Part shown: positions 1-7,645 of the stretch, piece by piece | How positions within the stretch are numbered: position 1 is the stretch's first letter | Layout: each line of letters opens with the position of its first letter | From: CAYOCE01 sp964402405 | GTDB lineage: Bacteria > Pseudomonadota > Alphaproteobacteria > UBA7879 | Assembly (NCBI GenBank): GCA_964402405.1 | Contig: CAYOCE010000040.1 | Coordinates: 1 to 13,214 of the forward strand | Direction of reading: 5' to 3' | Length of the DNA stretch: 13,214 nt | Program-made: the position numbers and the translations under genes | Notes under the pieces: model-generated | What the model was told of the DNA's origin: nothing | Databases searched by the model: none | The model's input: only the letters and a program-made list of their open reading frames with translations

Positions 1-17
1 AAAAAAAGCTTGGACTT

Positions 18-47
18 TTGACAAAAAACCAGTATAGAAGGTAGAAT
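18..47 (+). promoter_or_regulatory. Sigma-70-type promoter of tRNA-Thr
   Basis: A perfect -35 hexamer TTGACA (18-23) is followed after 18 bases by TAGAAT (42-47), which differs from the TATAAT consensus at two positions. Transcription would start near position 54, a few bases before the mature tRNA 5' end at 61. Both hexamers are read directly; promoter activity is inferred. Confidence 0.7.
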
Positions 48-60
48 ATATTTTAAGTAG

Positions 61-136
61 GCCGGATTAGCTCAGTTGGTAGAGCAACTGATTTGTAATC
101 AGTAGGTCGTCTGTTCGAGTCAGACATCCGGCACCA
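61..136 (+). tRNA. tRNA-Thr (anticodon UGU)
   Basis: A complete cloverleaf is visible. The acceptor stem GCCGGAT pairs with ATCCGGC. The D arm is GCTC/GAGC around AGTTGGTA. The anticodon stem ACTGA/TCAGT encloses the loop TTTGTAA, with anticodon TGT at 94-96. The T arm is GTCTG/CAGAC around TTCGAGT. The discriminator base is A133, and the CCA tail (134-136) is encoded in the DNA. The anticodon reads ACN threonine codons, ACA in particular. A strong promoter lies just upstream, and the convergent glycosyltransferase gene stops only 8 bp downstream. Confidence 0.97.
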
Positions 137-163
137 TATCTTGGTTATCTTGCGCCAAGATAA
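137..163. terminator. Hairpin between convergent tRNA-Thr and GT2 gene
   Basis: TTATCTTG (145-152) and CAAGATAA (156-163) form an 8-bp stem with a 3-nt CGC loop that includes the stop codon of the glycosyltransferase. A second left arm, TATCTTGG (137-144), can pair instead with CCAAGATA (155-162). No T-run follows on either strand, so this is not a textbook intrinsic terminator. It may end or process one or both transcripts; the role is inferred. Confidence 0.3.
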
Positions 164-1071
164 AACAATCGCTTCATTTCCCGGCGTCCCATGCTAACGC
201 TATCTAAAATAATCCCAGATGCTAAGCTAAAACAAGAAAGCAATAATAATCCTGTCACGGCCACAACCGTGGGTATTCGTAGGACAAGCCCTGTACGCAA
301 GAAATCCAAAACAACAGGAATACCCAATATGCCAGCTAGGAACGCTAGAAAAATACTAATAAGTCCAAAAAACATCAGTGGCTTTACTTCTTTAAATAGG
401 CGAACGATTTTTAAGCTTATTTTAAATCCATCCCCAAAGGTGCTGAGTTTACTGAAGGATCCATCAGGTCTTTCATAGTAAGGGGTTGGAACTTCATCCA
501 CAGGGAGGTACATTTCCAAGGAATGGACACTGAGTTCGGTTTCGATATCAAATCCTCCAGATAAGGCTGGAAAGCTTTTGACAAAGCGTCTGGAAAAAAC
601 CCGGTACCCTGAAAAAATATCCTGAAAAGTGCTTTTAAAAATTAGTTTTAAAATATAATTAAAAAGGGCATTTCCAAAACGATGACCTGATGGATAAGAG
701 TCAGCATCGGCTTGAATTCTCTTTCCAACCACCATGTCTAACTTATGATCCATAAGGTGCTGAATTAATTTAGGAGCATACGAAGCATCATATGTGTCAT
801 CTCCATCGGCCATCACGTAAACATCTGCCTCAATATCTGAGAACATACGCCTAACCACATGGCCCTTGCCTTGATATTTTTCTTTGACAACCACAGCCCC
901 TGCTTTTTTGGCAATAGAGGCTGTTTGATCGGTGGAATTATTGTCATAAACGTAAACTATAGCCTGGGGCAAAATGGCGTGAAATTTTTTAATCACAGAA
1001 GAAATGGTAATAGCCTCATTATAACAAGGCAATAAGATGGCTATTTTTTGATCACCTTTAAAAGTTTTCAT
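145..1071 (-). CDS. GT2 family glycosyltransferase, polyprenyl-phosphate type, with C-terminal membrane anchor
   Basis: This 308-residue protein has the GT-A fold of family GT2. It starts with a strand ending in PCYNEA, carries the nucleotide-sugar motif DNNSTDQT near residue 43, and the metal-binding D-G-D-D at 89-92. Later motifs are FSGYRVFSR around 153 and YYERPDGSFSKL around 208. Two hydrophobic segments at about 241-263 and 277-299 anchor it in the membrane. This layout matches dolichol-phosphate-mannose-synthase-like enzymes that load a sugar onto a polyprenyl phosphate at the inner membrane. The ATG at 1071 is chosen because GGGGGG lies 5 bases upstream; the open frame goes further up only through a TTG and an unsupported ATG. 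The start overlaps the end of the upstream membrane-protein gene by 14 bp, so the two are probably co-translated. The family is secure; the sugar is unknown. Confidence 0.88.
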   Translation of the reverse strand: MKTFKGDQKIAILLPCYNEAITISSVIKKFHAILPQAIVYVYDNNSTDQTASIAKKAGAVVVKEKYQGKGHVVRRMFSDIEADVYVMADGDDTYDASYAPKLIQHLMDHKLDMVVGKRIQADADSYPSGHRFGNALFNYILKLIFKSTFQDIFSGYRVFSRRFVKSFPALSGGFDIETELSVHSLEMYLPVDEVPTPYYERPDGSFSKLSTFGDGFKISLKIVRLFKEVKPLMFFGLISIFLAFLAGILGIPVVLDFLRTGLVLRIPTVVAVTGLLLLSCFSLASGIILDSVSMGRREMKRLFYLGAR

Positions 1072-2512
1072 GAGTCCCCCCTTTTTTATTTTTAAGATAC
1101 ACATCTCTACACCATACAATAAAAGCAAGCATGCTTGCAAACACAGCTGGCCAAATCACAAGGGCATACCTTGGAATGCCTGACTGTAACAAGGAAACAA
1201 GCAAATAGTGGGTGTGTACCAAGACCCCAGAAAAACAAGAGAAAATTAAAACAGAAGAAATCTCTTTTTTCTGGAATCGCTGATATATGCTTGTCCCTGT
1301 TGCTATAACGCTCGATAGAAATGCGAGGCCTAAAGTTAGGCGCAGAGCCCATATTAAAAAGTCACAGGAAGTCCCCTTGTAGCTATCAGTCCTGGGTCTG
1401 AACGGAAGCTCCTTAATATAAGGTAAGGGAGTATGTTTCTTTAATATTTTTTGAAACTCCATATTTTCCTTGCAGGTTACGAGATCACTTAAAAACAAAA
1501 GCGCATAAAAATTTATACAAACATCCTTTGCATATAAAATAGGCTGAGCTTTGATGGCATCTAAAGCAACGGTGCAAAAAATAGTACCAGGGGGAATGCT
1601 ATCATCTTTTATAACCCTCTCTAAGCGATGCCTTTCATTATATCTAAGTTGATCATAATAGTTTGTAACCAGTATATATTTGAACTGGAGACTATTCGTT
1701 TCTTCAATCATAGACCGAATTGGGGATGCAAAATGATCAATTTCTTTCATTACAGCAGGTTCTGAAGAGGGTGAGTCTTCCCGGGCGACCAGTAAAACCT
1801 TACCAATCAAATTAAGTCCCAAAAAAGATTGCGATGCAAAAAATCCATTTTTAAAATATTGAATGGAACCTGAGAGAATAAAAACAGCTGCCATGGGGCC
1901 AATGATGGATAATAATTTTAGAATGAAATTTTTTTTAAACCAAGAAAAATAGAAAAAAGGAATTAAAAAAATCAAGGATAAGTAGGAATAAGAAGAGGGG
2001 CGAACAAATATAGAAAGACCAACAAATAAAGATATTGAAATCATCAAAGAGATGGTTGGTTTTTTTGTAAATTTAATTAAGATAGCGATAATAAAAAGGA
2101 CTATAGATGTAGATAAAGACTCTGTTAAAATATAAAAACAATTTTTTATAATTTCCACGTTAAAAATAAATAAGATTAAAAAAATAGCTCCCCCAAAATA
2201 TGTATTAAAAAATCTGGAAAAATTAATGGATACCCAAAGAACTCCTCCATAATAAAAAAGAAGTTGAATAAGGGGGACGAGGCTATGGTCATTTGTTATT
2301 TCATGAATGAGGAACAGAAAAGAAGGATAGCCCATTGTACGTAGAGGTGAAAAATCAACATATCCAAAGGAATCAGGAGCCATAATTGCGACTCCTTTGA
2401 ATTTGATCCAAAAGAAAATAGCGCTTGCGAAGGTGATTAAAATCCATTCCCAAAGCAGGGGGCGTTTGGATAAATTTTGATCCCACAAAAAAAATCGGGC
2501 TATTAGGGTCAT
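1058..2512 (-). CDS. Polytopic membrane protein, probable GT-C type glycosyltransferase
   Basis: This 484-residue protein is mostly hydrophobic, with many membrane-spanning segments and one longer polar region at about 246-370. After the first segment it has A-P-D-S-F-G-Y (45-51), where GT-C enzymes place an acidic catalytic residue in their first external loop. It also has I-L-T-E-S (128-132), a motif common in GT39-like membrane proteins. By analogy it would take a sugar from a polyprenyl-phosphate carrier outside the inner membrane, and the overlapping GT2 gene could make that donor. I do not recognise a specific family, so this is an inference from architecture and context. The ATG at 2512 has only an A-rich, weak ribosome site. 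Base composition is strikingly AT-rich: 28 G+C in the 120 bases at 2041-2160, against 31 in 60 for a stretch of lysS. Confidence 0.68.
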   Translation of the reverse strand: MTLIARFFLWDQNLSKRPLLWEWILITFASAIFFWIKFKGVAIMAPDSFGYVDFSPLRTMGYPSFLFLIHEITNDHSLVPLIQLLFYYGGVLWVSINFSRFFNTYFGGAIFLILFIFNVEIIKNCFYILTESLSTSIVLFIIAILIKFTKKPTISLMISISLFVGLSIFVRPSSYSYLSLIFLIPFFYFSWFKKNFILKLLSIIGPMAAVFILSGSIQYFKNGFFASQSFLGLNLIGKVLLVAREDSPSSEPAVMKEIDHFASPIRSMIEETNSLQFKYILVTNYYDQLRYNERHRLERVIKDDSIPPGTIFCTVALDAIKAQPILYAKDVCINFYALLFLSDLVTCKENMEFQKILKKHTPLPYIKELPFRPRTDSYKGTSCDFLIWALRLTLGLAFLSSVIATGTSIYQRFQKKEISSVLIFSCFSGVLVHTHYLLVSLLQSGIPRYALVIWPAVFASMLAFIVWCRDVYLKNKKGGTHENF

Positions 2513-2546
2513 TATTTTTCTTTTTCTAAAAGTACTTAAAAAAATC

Positions 2547-2575
2547 TTGCCTTTTTAAAGGGGGCTGAGTAAAGT
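2547..2575 (+). promoter_or_regulatory. Candidate promoter of tRNA-Gln
   Basis: TTGCCT (2547-2552) and TAAAGT (2570-2575) are spaced by 17 bases. Each matches the sigma-70 consensus at four of six positions, and the start would fall about 6 bases before the tRNA. The position fits well, but the hexamers are mediocre. Confidence 0.42.
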
Positions 2576-2587
2576 CACTTTATTCAT

Positions 2588-2662
<75 letters not shown>

Positions 2663-2667
2663 TATTC

Positions 2668-4038
2668 TTATTGACCTTCCCGTTTTTTCGCTTGTTTCTC
2701 GCGTTTCAAGAATGTTTCTTCAAGCCAATGAATGTCGTAGTTTCCTGCAATCACGTCTGGATCATTTGCCAGGGTGTGATGTAGGGGAAGTAATGTATTG
2801 ACCCCTCCAATAACATATTCTTCAAGAGCGCGTCTTAATCTAAGCAGACAGCTTTCTCGGTTTTTACCTTTGACAATTAGTTTTGCAACTAAGCTGTCAT
2901 AGTAGGGGGGAATAGAATATCCAGCATACAGGGCGCTGTCCACACGAACACGACGTCCCCCTGGAGCATGGTACTCAGTGATCTTTCCAGGAGACGGAAT
3001 AAAGGTTTCTGGATGTTCCGCATTAATTCGACACTCAATAGCATGCCCTGAAAAATGAATGTCTTCCTGGGTATAACGTAAGTGTTCGCCAGCTGCGACC
3101 CGGATTTGTTCTCGCACTAAATCAATGCCCGTAATCATTTCTGTAATGGGATGTTCAACCTGTAGGCGTGTGTTCATTTCAATGAAATAAAACTTTCCAT
3201 GTTCATAAAGGAACTCTAAGGTTCCCACGCCCCGATATCCAATTTTCTTAATGGCCGTTGTAACAATTTCCCCCATTTCTTTGCGCATTTCTGGGGTGAC
3301 AACAGGGGATAAGGCCTCTTCCCATACCTTTTGATGGCGACGTTGGATGGAGCAGTCACGCTCGCCTAGATGAACAACATTACCATAATTATCTGCTAAA
3401 ACTTGAAACTCAATGTGTCGCGGTTTTTCTAAATATTTTTCCAAAAATACCTGATCATCTCCGAAGTTAGCTTTTGATTCAGCCCTGGCCATGTCATAGG
3501 CTGCGATTAGATCTTTTTCCTGCCTTACAACCTGCATGCCTTTCCCGCCACCACCAGATGCAGCCTTGATCAAGACTGGGTATCCAATGTCCTGGGCAAT
3601 TTTTACAAGCTCAGCTTCATCTTTGATGGTGCCAACAGATCCAGGAACAACGGGAATGCCAGCCTTTATCATCGCTTCTTTAGCTGTAATTTTATCCCCC
3701 ATCAGAGCGATATGCTCGGGGCTGGGGCCTATGAATGTATATCCATGTTCTTCAACCATGCGCGCAAAATTGGCGTTTTCAGATAAAAACCCTACTCCTG
3801 GATGAATAGCATCAGCCCCGGTAATTTCAGCAGCTGACAAAATCGCCACCATATTTAAATAGCTGTCTTTAGAGGGGGGAGGGCCTATGCAAATACATTC
3901 ATCCGCAAGCCTAACGTACATAGCATCCCTATCAGCGGTTGAATGGATAGCAACAGTTTTAATCTCCATCTCGCGGCACGCCCGATGAATTCGAAGGGCG
4001 ATTTCTCCGCGGTTGGCAATTAGAATTTTTTTAAACAT
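2668..4038 (-). CDS. accC: Acetyl-CoA carboxylase, biotin carboxylase subunit AccC
   Basis: AccC carboxylates the biotin carried by AccB using ATP and bicarbonate, the first half-reaction of acetyl-CoA carboxylase in fatty acid synthesis, in the cytosol. The 456-residue protein starts with MFKKILIANRGEIALRI, the near-invariant family start. It has the ATP-grasp glycine loop SGGGGKGM around 163 and the active-site stretch MNTRLQVEHPITEM around 289. Length is close to the usual 447-455, with a slightly longer lysine-rich tail. The ATG at 4038 has a strong ribosome site (GAGGAGGGG) and fits the family. However, the frame stays open upstream to a GTG at 4110 that also has a good ribosome site, so a 24-residue extended form cannot be excluded. 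It is last in the long minus-strand gene run, after accB. Confidence 0.96.
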   Translation of the reverse strand: MFKKILIANRGEIALRIHRACREMEIKTVAIHSTADRDAMYVRLADECICIGPPPSKDSYLNMVAILSAAEITGADAIHPGVGFLSENANFARMVEEHGYTFIGPSPEHIALMGDKITAKEAMIKAGIPVVPGSVGTIKDEAELVKIAQDIGYPVLIKAASGGGGKGMQVVRQEKDLIAAYDMARAESKANFGDDQVFLEKYLEKPRHIEFQVLADNYGNVVHLGERDCSIQRRHQKVWEEALSPVVTPEMRKEMGEIVTTAIKKIGYRGVGTLEFLYEHGKFYFIEMNTRLQVEHPITEMITGIDLVREQIRVAAGEHLRYTQEDIHFSGHAIECRINAEHPETFIPSPGKITEYHAPGGRRVRVDSALYAGYSIPPYYDSLVAKLIVKGKNRESCLLRLRRALEEYVIGGVNTLLPLHHTLANDPDVIAGNYDIHWLEETFLKREKQAKKREGQ

Positions 4039-4174
4039 ATACCCCTCCTCTTTTAAGCTGTGGATCGTTAAATTTCGGATATCTGCGGTGCGCATGTATG
4101 AAGAATACACTTACGCTCCTTGATTCCTCATTTAACCTCCCACATCTTAAAATAGTTTGGGTATGCATTTTAAA
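4039..4174 (-). promoter_or_regulatory. accB-accC leader with two extra translation-start modules
   Basis: This 136-bp gap is the only long gap in the operon. Read on the minus strand it has GGGAGG (4141-4136), 4 bases, then an ATG (4131) opening a six-codon frame M-R-N-Q-G-A that stops at TAA (4113-4111). That mini-frame contains AAGGAG (4121-4116), which sits 5 bases before a GTG at 4110, directly after the TAA. The GTG frame runs without a stop into accC. Both modules look functional on paper. They could be a translational-coupling leader or give an N-terminally extended AccC. Role is inferred. Confidence 0.4.
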
Positions 4175-4678
4175 TCACTCAATTATAAATAAGGGTTGTC
4201 CATATTCTACAGGGACAGCATTTTCAATGAGAATTTTACTTACCGTCCCAGCCTTAGGGGCACGAATGGGATTCATGACCTTCATAGCCTCGATAATAAC
4301 GAGAGTATCATCTTTTTGGACACTATCCCCCACTTTGACAAAAGGAGGGGCATCTGGTTTAGGACATAAGTAAGCTGTTCCAACCATAGGGGCAGAAATC
4401 ACCCCAGGATGGGTAGAAAAGTCAGTCACTTGGGATTCTGTAGGTGTAGAAGGATGGGCTGGTGCCACCTGGGAATGAGGCACGATAGAATGGGCAACAT
4501 GTGTCCCGGTTGTTGCCATCATTTTCCCTACACGGATCCGGCATCCATGGGCTTCGTATTCAATTTCCGTAAGACCCGTTTCATTCAACAAGTCTGCAAG
4601 ATTTCGAACAGCCTCAGCATTGATCGATGTTTTAGCATCGCCGACTGATTTTATAACGTCGGATTTCTTCTTAACCAT
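4175..4678 (-). CDS. accB: Acetyl-CoA carboxylase biotin carboxyl carrier protein AccB
   Basis: AccB carries the biotin that shuttles carboxylate between AccC and the carboxyltransferase. The 167-residue protein has the usual layout. An N-terminal helical region (to about 55) has the family pattern around LADLLNETGLTEIEYE. A Pro/Ser/Thr/His-rich linker spans about 56-92, and a biotinyl domain 93-167. The biotinylation motif EAMKVMN is at 130-136, with Lys133 as the modified residue. It also has the thumb-like insertion (around P106-P112) typical of AccB-type domains. A ribosome site AAGGAG lies 7 bases before the ATG. It follows the EamA transporter gene by 15 bp and precedes accC by 136 bp. 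It is clearly intact. Confidence 0.96.
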   Translation of the reverse strand: MVKKKSDVIKSVGDAKTSINAEAVRNLADLLNETGLTEIEYEAHGCRIRVGKMMATTGTHVAHSIVPHSQVAPAHPSTPTESQVTDFSTHPGVISAPMVGTAYLCPKPDAPPFVKVGDSVQKDDTLVIIEAMKVMNPIRAPKAGTVSKILIENAVPVEYGQPLFIIE

Positions 4679-4693
4679 AAATACACTCCTTTA

Positions 4694-5602
4694 TTATAAA
4701 ACATCTCTTTCTTGGACATGGGGAACTTGTTGCTTTGTTTCCCGATAGACGATGTAGATACCACTGGCGATCACCAAGAGAACGCCTAAGTAGAAAGAAG
4801 GCTCGGGAACTTCTCCCCAAACAAAGTACCCAGTGAGGCCACCCCAAATGATCATGGTATAAAGAATCGGAGCAACCACAACCGCGGGAGCAATCCCATA
4901 TGCTTTGGTGATAACCACGTGTCCCATAACCCCTGCCACACCTAGACCTGCTAGCATCATGACATGGGCCATAGTAGGGGGTGTCCAGCCAAATAAACAA
5001 ATCAGACCCGAGAGAACCAAGCAGACCAATGTATGATAGAAGACAGTTGTAAAGGCCTCGTCCTCACGTCCTAAAATACGGGCTAAGATCATAATCAAGG
5101 CCTCAAATACGGCGCTAGCAAGTCCTGCTGCAGCTCCTAGAAAATTGACATTTCCTGTGGGCTTAATCACAATTAAAATACCAACGAACCCTACTAAAAC
5201 TGCGACCCACCGATGAATACCAACATGTTCTTTCAATAAAGGAACTGAAAGGGCGGTAATGAAAATTGTGGCAGCGAAGGAAATGGCTGTTGCCTCTGAA
5301 AGAGGTAAGAGATTGCAAGATTGAAATAGGAAGAACAATCCTAGAAATCCAATCAAGCCTCTTGTTAATTGTAGGGGAAGACGCTTGGTTTTAAGCAAGG
5401 AAAGATCCCCTTTAAAAAGGGCATAGCCAGATAGCATAGTAATTCCAAAGCAGCACCTGAGAAAAATGACTTGCGCAATGGATAATACTTCGGATGCTTC
5501 CTTCGCCACGGCGTTACCAATGTTGAACAAAAACATACCAAGTGCGACGAGAGCTACCCCAAGGTAAGCTGCTTTTTTACGTGATAATGTATTTTTTATC
5601 AT
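4694..5602 (-). CDS. EamA/DMT-superfamily transporter (10 TM)
   Basis: This 302-residue protein is almost entirely hydrophobic and shows the internal duplication of the drug/metabolite transporter superfamily: two EamA halves (about 10-145 and 155-292) with five segments each. Typical family features are FLRCCFGI near 47, the TRGLIGFLG stretch near 80, the P-L-S-E-A-T-A-I-S-F segment at about 99-108 and a conserved Glu/Lys end of the first half (LLKEHVG). Substrates across the family range from metabolites to S-adenosylmethionine, and the sequence alone does not tell which applies here. The ribosome site AAGGA overlaps the stop codon of the upstream epimerase gene, which suggests translational coupling. 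It sits between a lipid A sugar module and accBC, so a role in envelope metabolism is possible but unproven. Confidence 0.88.
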   Translation of the reverse strand: MIKNTLSRKKAAYLGVALVALGMFLFNIGNAVAKEASEVLSIAQVIFLRCCFGITMLSGYALFKGDLSLLKTKRLPLQLTRGLIGFLGLFFLFQSCNLLPLSEATAISFAATIFITALSVPLLKEHVGIHRWVAVLVGFVGILIVIKPTGNVNFLGAAAGLASAVFEALIMILARILGREDEAFTTVFYHTLVCLVLSGLICLFGWTPPTMAHVMMLAGLGVAGVMGHVVITKAYGIAPAVVVAPILYTMIIWGGLTGYFVWGEVPEPSFYLGVLLVIASGIYIVYRETKQQVPHVQERDVL

Positions 5603-5613
5603 AAAATTAATCC

Positions 5614-6657
5614 TTAAAAGTTGTTAACACTAGTTTTTTCGAGCGGTCTAAGAGCCATATAATAGTCGATGGTTTTCTCAAGCGCAAGCTTAAGTGACGT
5701 CGTTGGCTGCCAATCCAGATATTTTTTAGCATTTTGAATGGAAGGGACTCGTGCTTCTACATCTTCGTACCCCCCTCCAAAGTAAGCATCTGCGGAGGTA
5801 ATTTCGATTTTTGAACTTTTTCCTCGATGCAATGTATCTGGGTAGGTGTTCACAATTTCTAAAATCATCTGGGCAAATTCTAGGATTGAGGCATCGTTTT
5901 GAGGGTTGCCAATGTTAATAATGTGACCATTGGCTTTATTATCTTTGTTTTCAATAATGCGCATGAGGGCGTCGATGGCATCATCAACATAAATAAAGGT
6001 TCGTCGTTGATTGCCTCCAACAATTTTGATAGGCCTTCCAAAAATAGCATTGCTAATAAACTGAGTAATGGCCCTGGATTTTCCTTCTTCGATTGCATAA
6101 AAATCATCCATTAAGGGGCCCATCCAATTGAAGGGGCGGAAAATGGTGTATTGTAAATTTTGATGATTGCCACAGGCGTAGATAACCCGGTCTAGCATTT
6201 GCTTTGAGCAAGAATAAATCCAGCGTTCCTTTTGAATAGGTCCCAAAACAAAATTGCTGGTTTCTTCACTAAATTCTTTATCAGGGCACATGCCGTAAAC
6301 TTCGGAAGTAGAGGGGAAAACCAACCGTTTTTGATGTTGAATACACTTCCTGATGATCTTTAGATTGGCCTCAAAATCCAATTCAAAAACCCGAATGGGA
6401 TCTTTTACATAGATCGCGGGATTTGCAATGGCCGCCAAAGGAAGAATCACATCACACAACCGTATATGTTGATCAATCCAATCATCACTATCAAGGATGC
6501 TGGCTTTTTTAAAATTGAACCTGGGGTTTTCCAATAGATCATTAAGGCGATGACTATCAAGATCCATTCCATGAACAGTCCAGTTTGTTTTTTCAAGAAT
6601 AGCGCGTGCGAGCCAACTTCCAATAAAACCACCCGCTCCTAAAATCAGAATATTCAT
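5614..6657 (-). CDS. ArnA dehydrogenase/decarboxylase-like NAD-dependent epimerase (UDP-glucuronate decarboxylase type)
   Basis: This 347-residue short-chain dehydrogenase closely resembles the C-terminal half of ArnA. It has the NAD site GAGGFIG (7-13), PLAAIANP near 73, RVFELDFEANL near 89, PSTSEVYGM (115-123), the Tyr-X-X-X-Lys pair Y148/K152 in RWIYSCSKQ, RPFNWMGP, INIGNP, and a late E-A-R-V-P-S-I region. That late region aligns with the ArnA segment holding the decarboxylation arginine. ArnA's dehydrogenase domain oxidises and decarboxylates UDP-glucuronate to UDP-4-keto-pentose. Related stand-alone enzymes make UDP-xylose or UDP-apiose. The formyltransferase half of ArnA is absent, and the protein is complete without it. 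The start lies 2 bp after the arnC stop. The fold and substrate class are well supported; the final product is open. Confidence 0.88.
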   Translation of the reverse strand: MNILILGAGGFIGSWLARAILEKTNWTVHGMDLDSHRLNDLLENPRFNFKKASILDSDDWIDQHIRLCDVILPLAAIANPAIYVKDPIRVFELDFEANLKIIRKCIQHQKRLVFPSTSEVYGMCPDKEFSEETSNFVLGPIQKERWIYSCSKQMLDRVIYACGNHQNLQYTIFRPFNWMGPLMDDFYAIEEGKSRAITQFISNAIFGRPIKIVGGNQRRTFIYVDDAIDALMRIIENKDNKANGHIINIGNPQNDASILEFAQMILEIVNTYPDTLHRGKSSKIEITSADAYFGGGYEDVEARVPSIQNAKKYLDWQPTTSLKLALEKTIDYYMALRPLEKTSVNNF

Positions 6658-6659
6658 AT

Positions 6660-7250
6660 TTAGTCTTTCTTTTCAATAATTTCGCGAACGACATATCGGG
6701 GCCTTTTAGAGACAGCCTGATACGTACGCCCCACGTATTCTCCAATAATTCCAATTCCCATAATAGCAACACTAATAAGGAAAATGACGATCGCTAGTAG
6801 GGTAAATACACCTTCAGCCTCAGGCCCAATAATCAGACGTCGTCCAATCATATAGAGAACCAGAATAAAGCTAGCAAAGGATACAGACATCCCAAAAACA
6901 GTCAAGGCCTGGATAGGAAATAACGAGAAACTAGTAGCCAGATCAAGACTGACACGGATGAGTTCGTAAATGCCATACTTTGATTCCCCTTGTTCCCTGG
7001 GATCATGCTGTAGACCAATCTCGCAGGGATTATTGGCTAGTTTCCATCCCAGGGCTGTCACGAATGTACAAGCCTCCTGCCCACGCACCATTTCATCNNN
7101 NNNNNNNNNNNNNNNNNNNNNNNNNNNNNNNNNNNNNNNNNNNNNNNNNNNNNNNNNNNNNNNNNNNNNNNNNNNNNNNNNNNNNNNNNNNNNNNNNCTT
7201 TCTTGTTCATTATAAACAGGAATCACAACAGATAGATAAACATTAGACAT
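6660..7250 (-). CDS. arnC: ArnC-like undecaprenyl-phosphate glycosyltransferase (interrupted by assembly gap)
   Basis: This GT2 enzyme would transfer a sugar from its UDP form to undecaprenyl phosphate at the inner membrane. The visible N-terminus has SVVIPVYNEQE, the ArnC/GtrB start. After the gap come H-D-P-R-E-Q-G-E-S-K-Y, two C-terminal membrane segments, EAEGVFTLLAI, and the ending GIIGEYVGRTYQAVSKRPRY, all characteristic of ArnC. The 100-N run replaces the catalytic core, including the DXD motif. ArnC is about 320 residues, so some 150 residues (about 450 bp) are missing. The frame matches across the Ns only because an arbitrary gap size was used. The ATG at 7250 is preferred over 7256 because AAGGA (7263-7259) lies 8 bases before it but only 2 bases before the upstream ATG. 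Confidence 0.83.
   Translation of the reverse strand: MSNVYLSVVIPVYNEQEXXXXXXXXXXXXXXXXXXXXXXXXXXXXXXXXXXDEMVRGQEACTFVTALGWKLANNPCEIGLQHDPREQGESKYGIYELIRVSLDLATSFSLFPIQALTVFGMSVSFASFILVLYMIGRRLIIGPEAEGVFTLLAIVIFLISVAIMGIGIIGEYVGRTYQAVSKRPRYVVREIIEKKD
7098..7197. other. Assembly gap of exactly 100 N inside arnC
   Basis: One hundred consecutive N characters, the conventional placeholder for a gap of unknown size. The flanking arnC pieces imply that the true gap is larger, about 450 bp. Nothing can be said about the content beyond the expected GT2 core. Confidence 0.97.
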
Positions 7251-7261
7251 AGTCATTTTCC

Positions 7262-7636
7262 TTAACTTCTTGAAACAAAATAGACGCCCATCATAATTAG
7301 GGCAATGCCCAAAATTCTAGGGAGTGTTAGGGTTTCTCCGAAAAACCAATACCCAGCAAAGGCCGTTACAACGAATCCTAAACTTAGCATAGGATACGCA
7401 AAACTAAGGTTTACCCGGGATAATGTCATCATCCATAGAATGAGGCTGATGCCATAGCAACACAGACCACCTATAACATAGAAATTAGTAGCTGCCCTTA
7501 AGAGCATCTCCCAAATGGAGAAAGCAGAAAAATCAAAATGACCTAATTTGATCATTCCTTTTTTTAAAAAGACTTGCCCCGCTGCGTTTAACAAAACGCC
7601 GGATAGGATAAGGGGGATGTAGGCTGTGGGGCTCAT
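7262..7636 (-). CDS. arnE: Small four-TM ArnE/ArnF-like flippase subunit (SMR/EamA type)
   Basis: This 124-residue protein has four hydrophobic segments and resembles ArnE. Near 18 it has AGQVFLKKG, and near 80 AYPMLSLGFV, the strongest family mark, followed by FGETLTLPRILGIALIMMGVYF at the end. ArnE and ArnF together are thought to flip the undecaprenyl-phosphate-linked sugar to the periplasmic face. Here only one such gene is present, so it may act as a homodimer or with a partner elsewhere. The length fits the family (111-128). It starts 9 bp after the arnT stop with a weak ribosome site, and its own TAA overlaps the ribosome site of arnC. The family is sure; ArnE versus ArnF is less so. 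Confidence 0.84.
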   Translation of the reverse strand: MSPTAYIPLILSGVLLNAAGQVFLKKGMIKLGHFDFSAFSIWEMLLRAATNFYVIGGLCCYGISLILWMMTLSRVNLSFAYPMLSLGFVVTAFAGYWFFGETLTLPRILGIALIMMGVYFVSRS

Positions 7637-7645
7637 TCTATTTTC

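Noticed and set aside
1107..1352. 81-codon minus-strand frame within the GT-C-like gene
   Set aside because: It is a different-frame shadow of a gene with clear membrane-protein coding pattern.
2538..2561. Possible minus-strand terminator CCTTT-AA-AAAGG followed by T7
   Set aside because: The stem is only 5 bp with a 2-nt loop, the T-run starts 5 bases later, and the site lies more than 100 bp past the accC stop beyond the tRNA-Gln gene.
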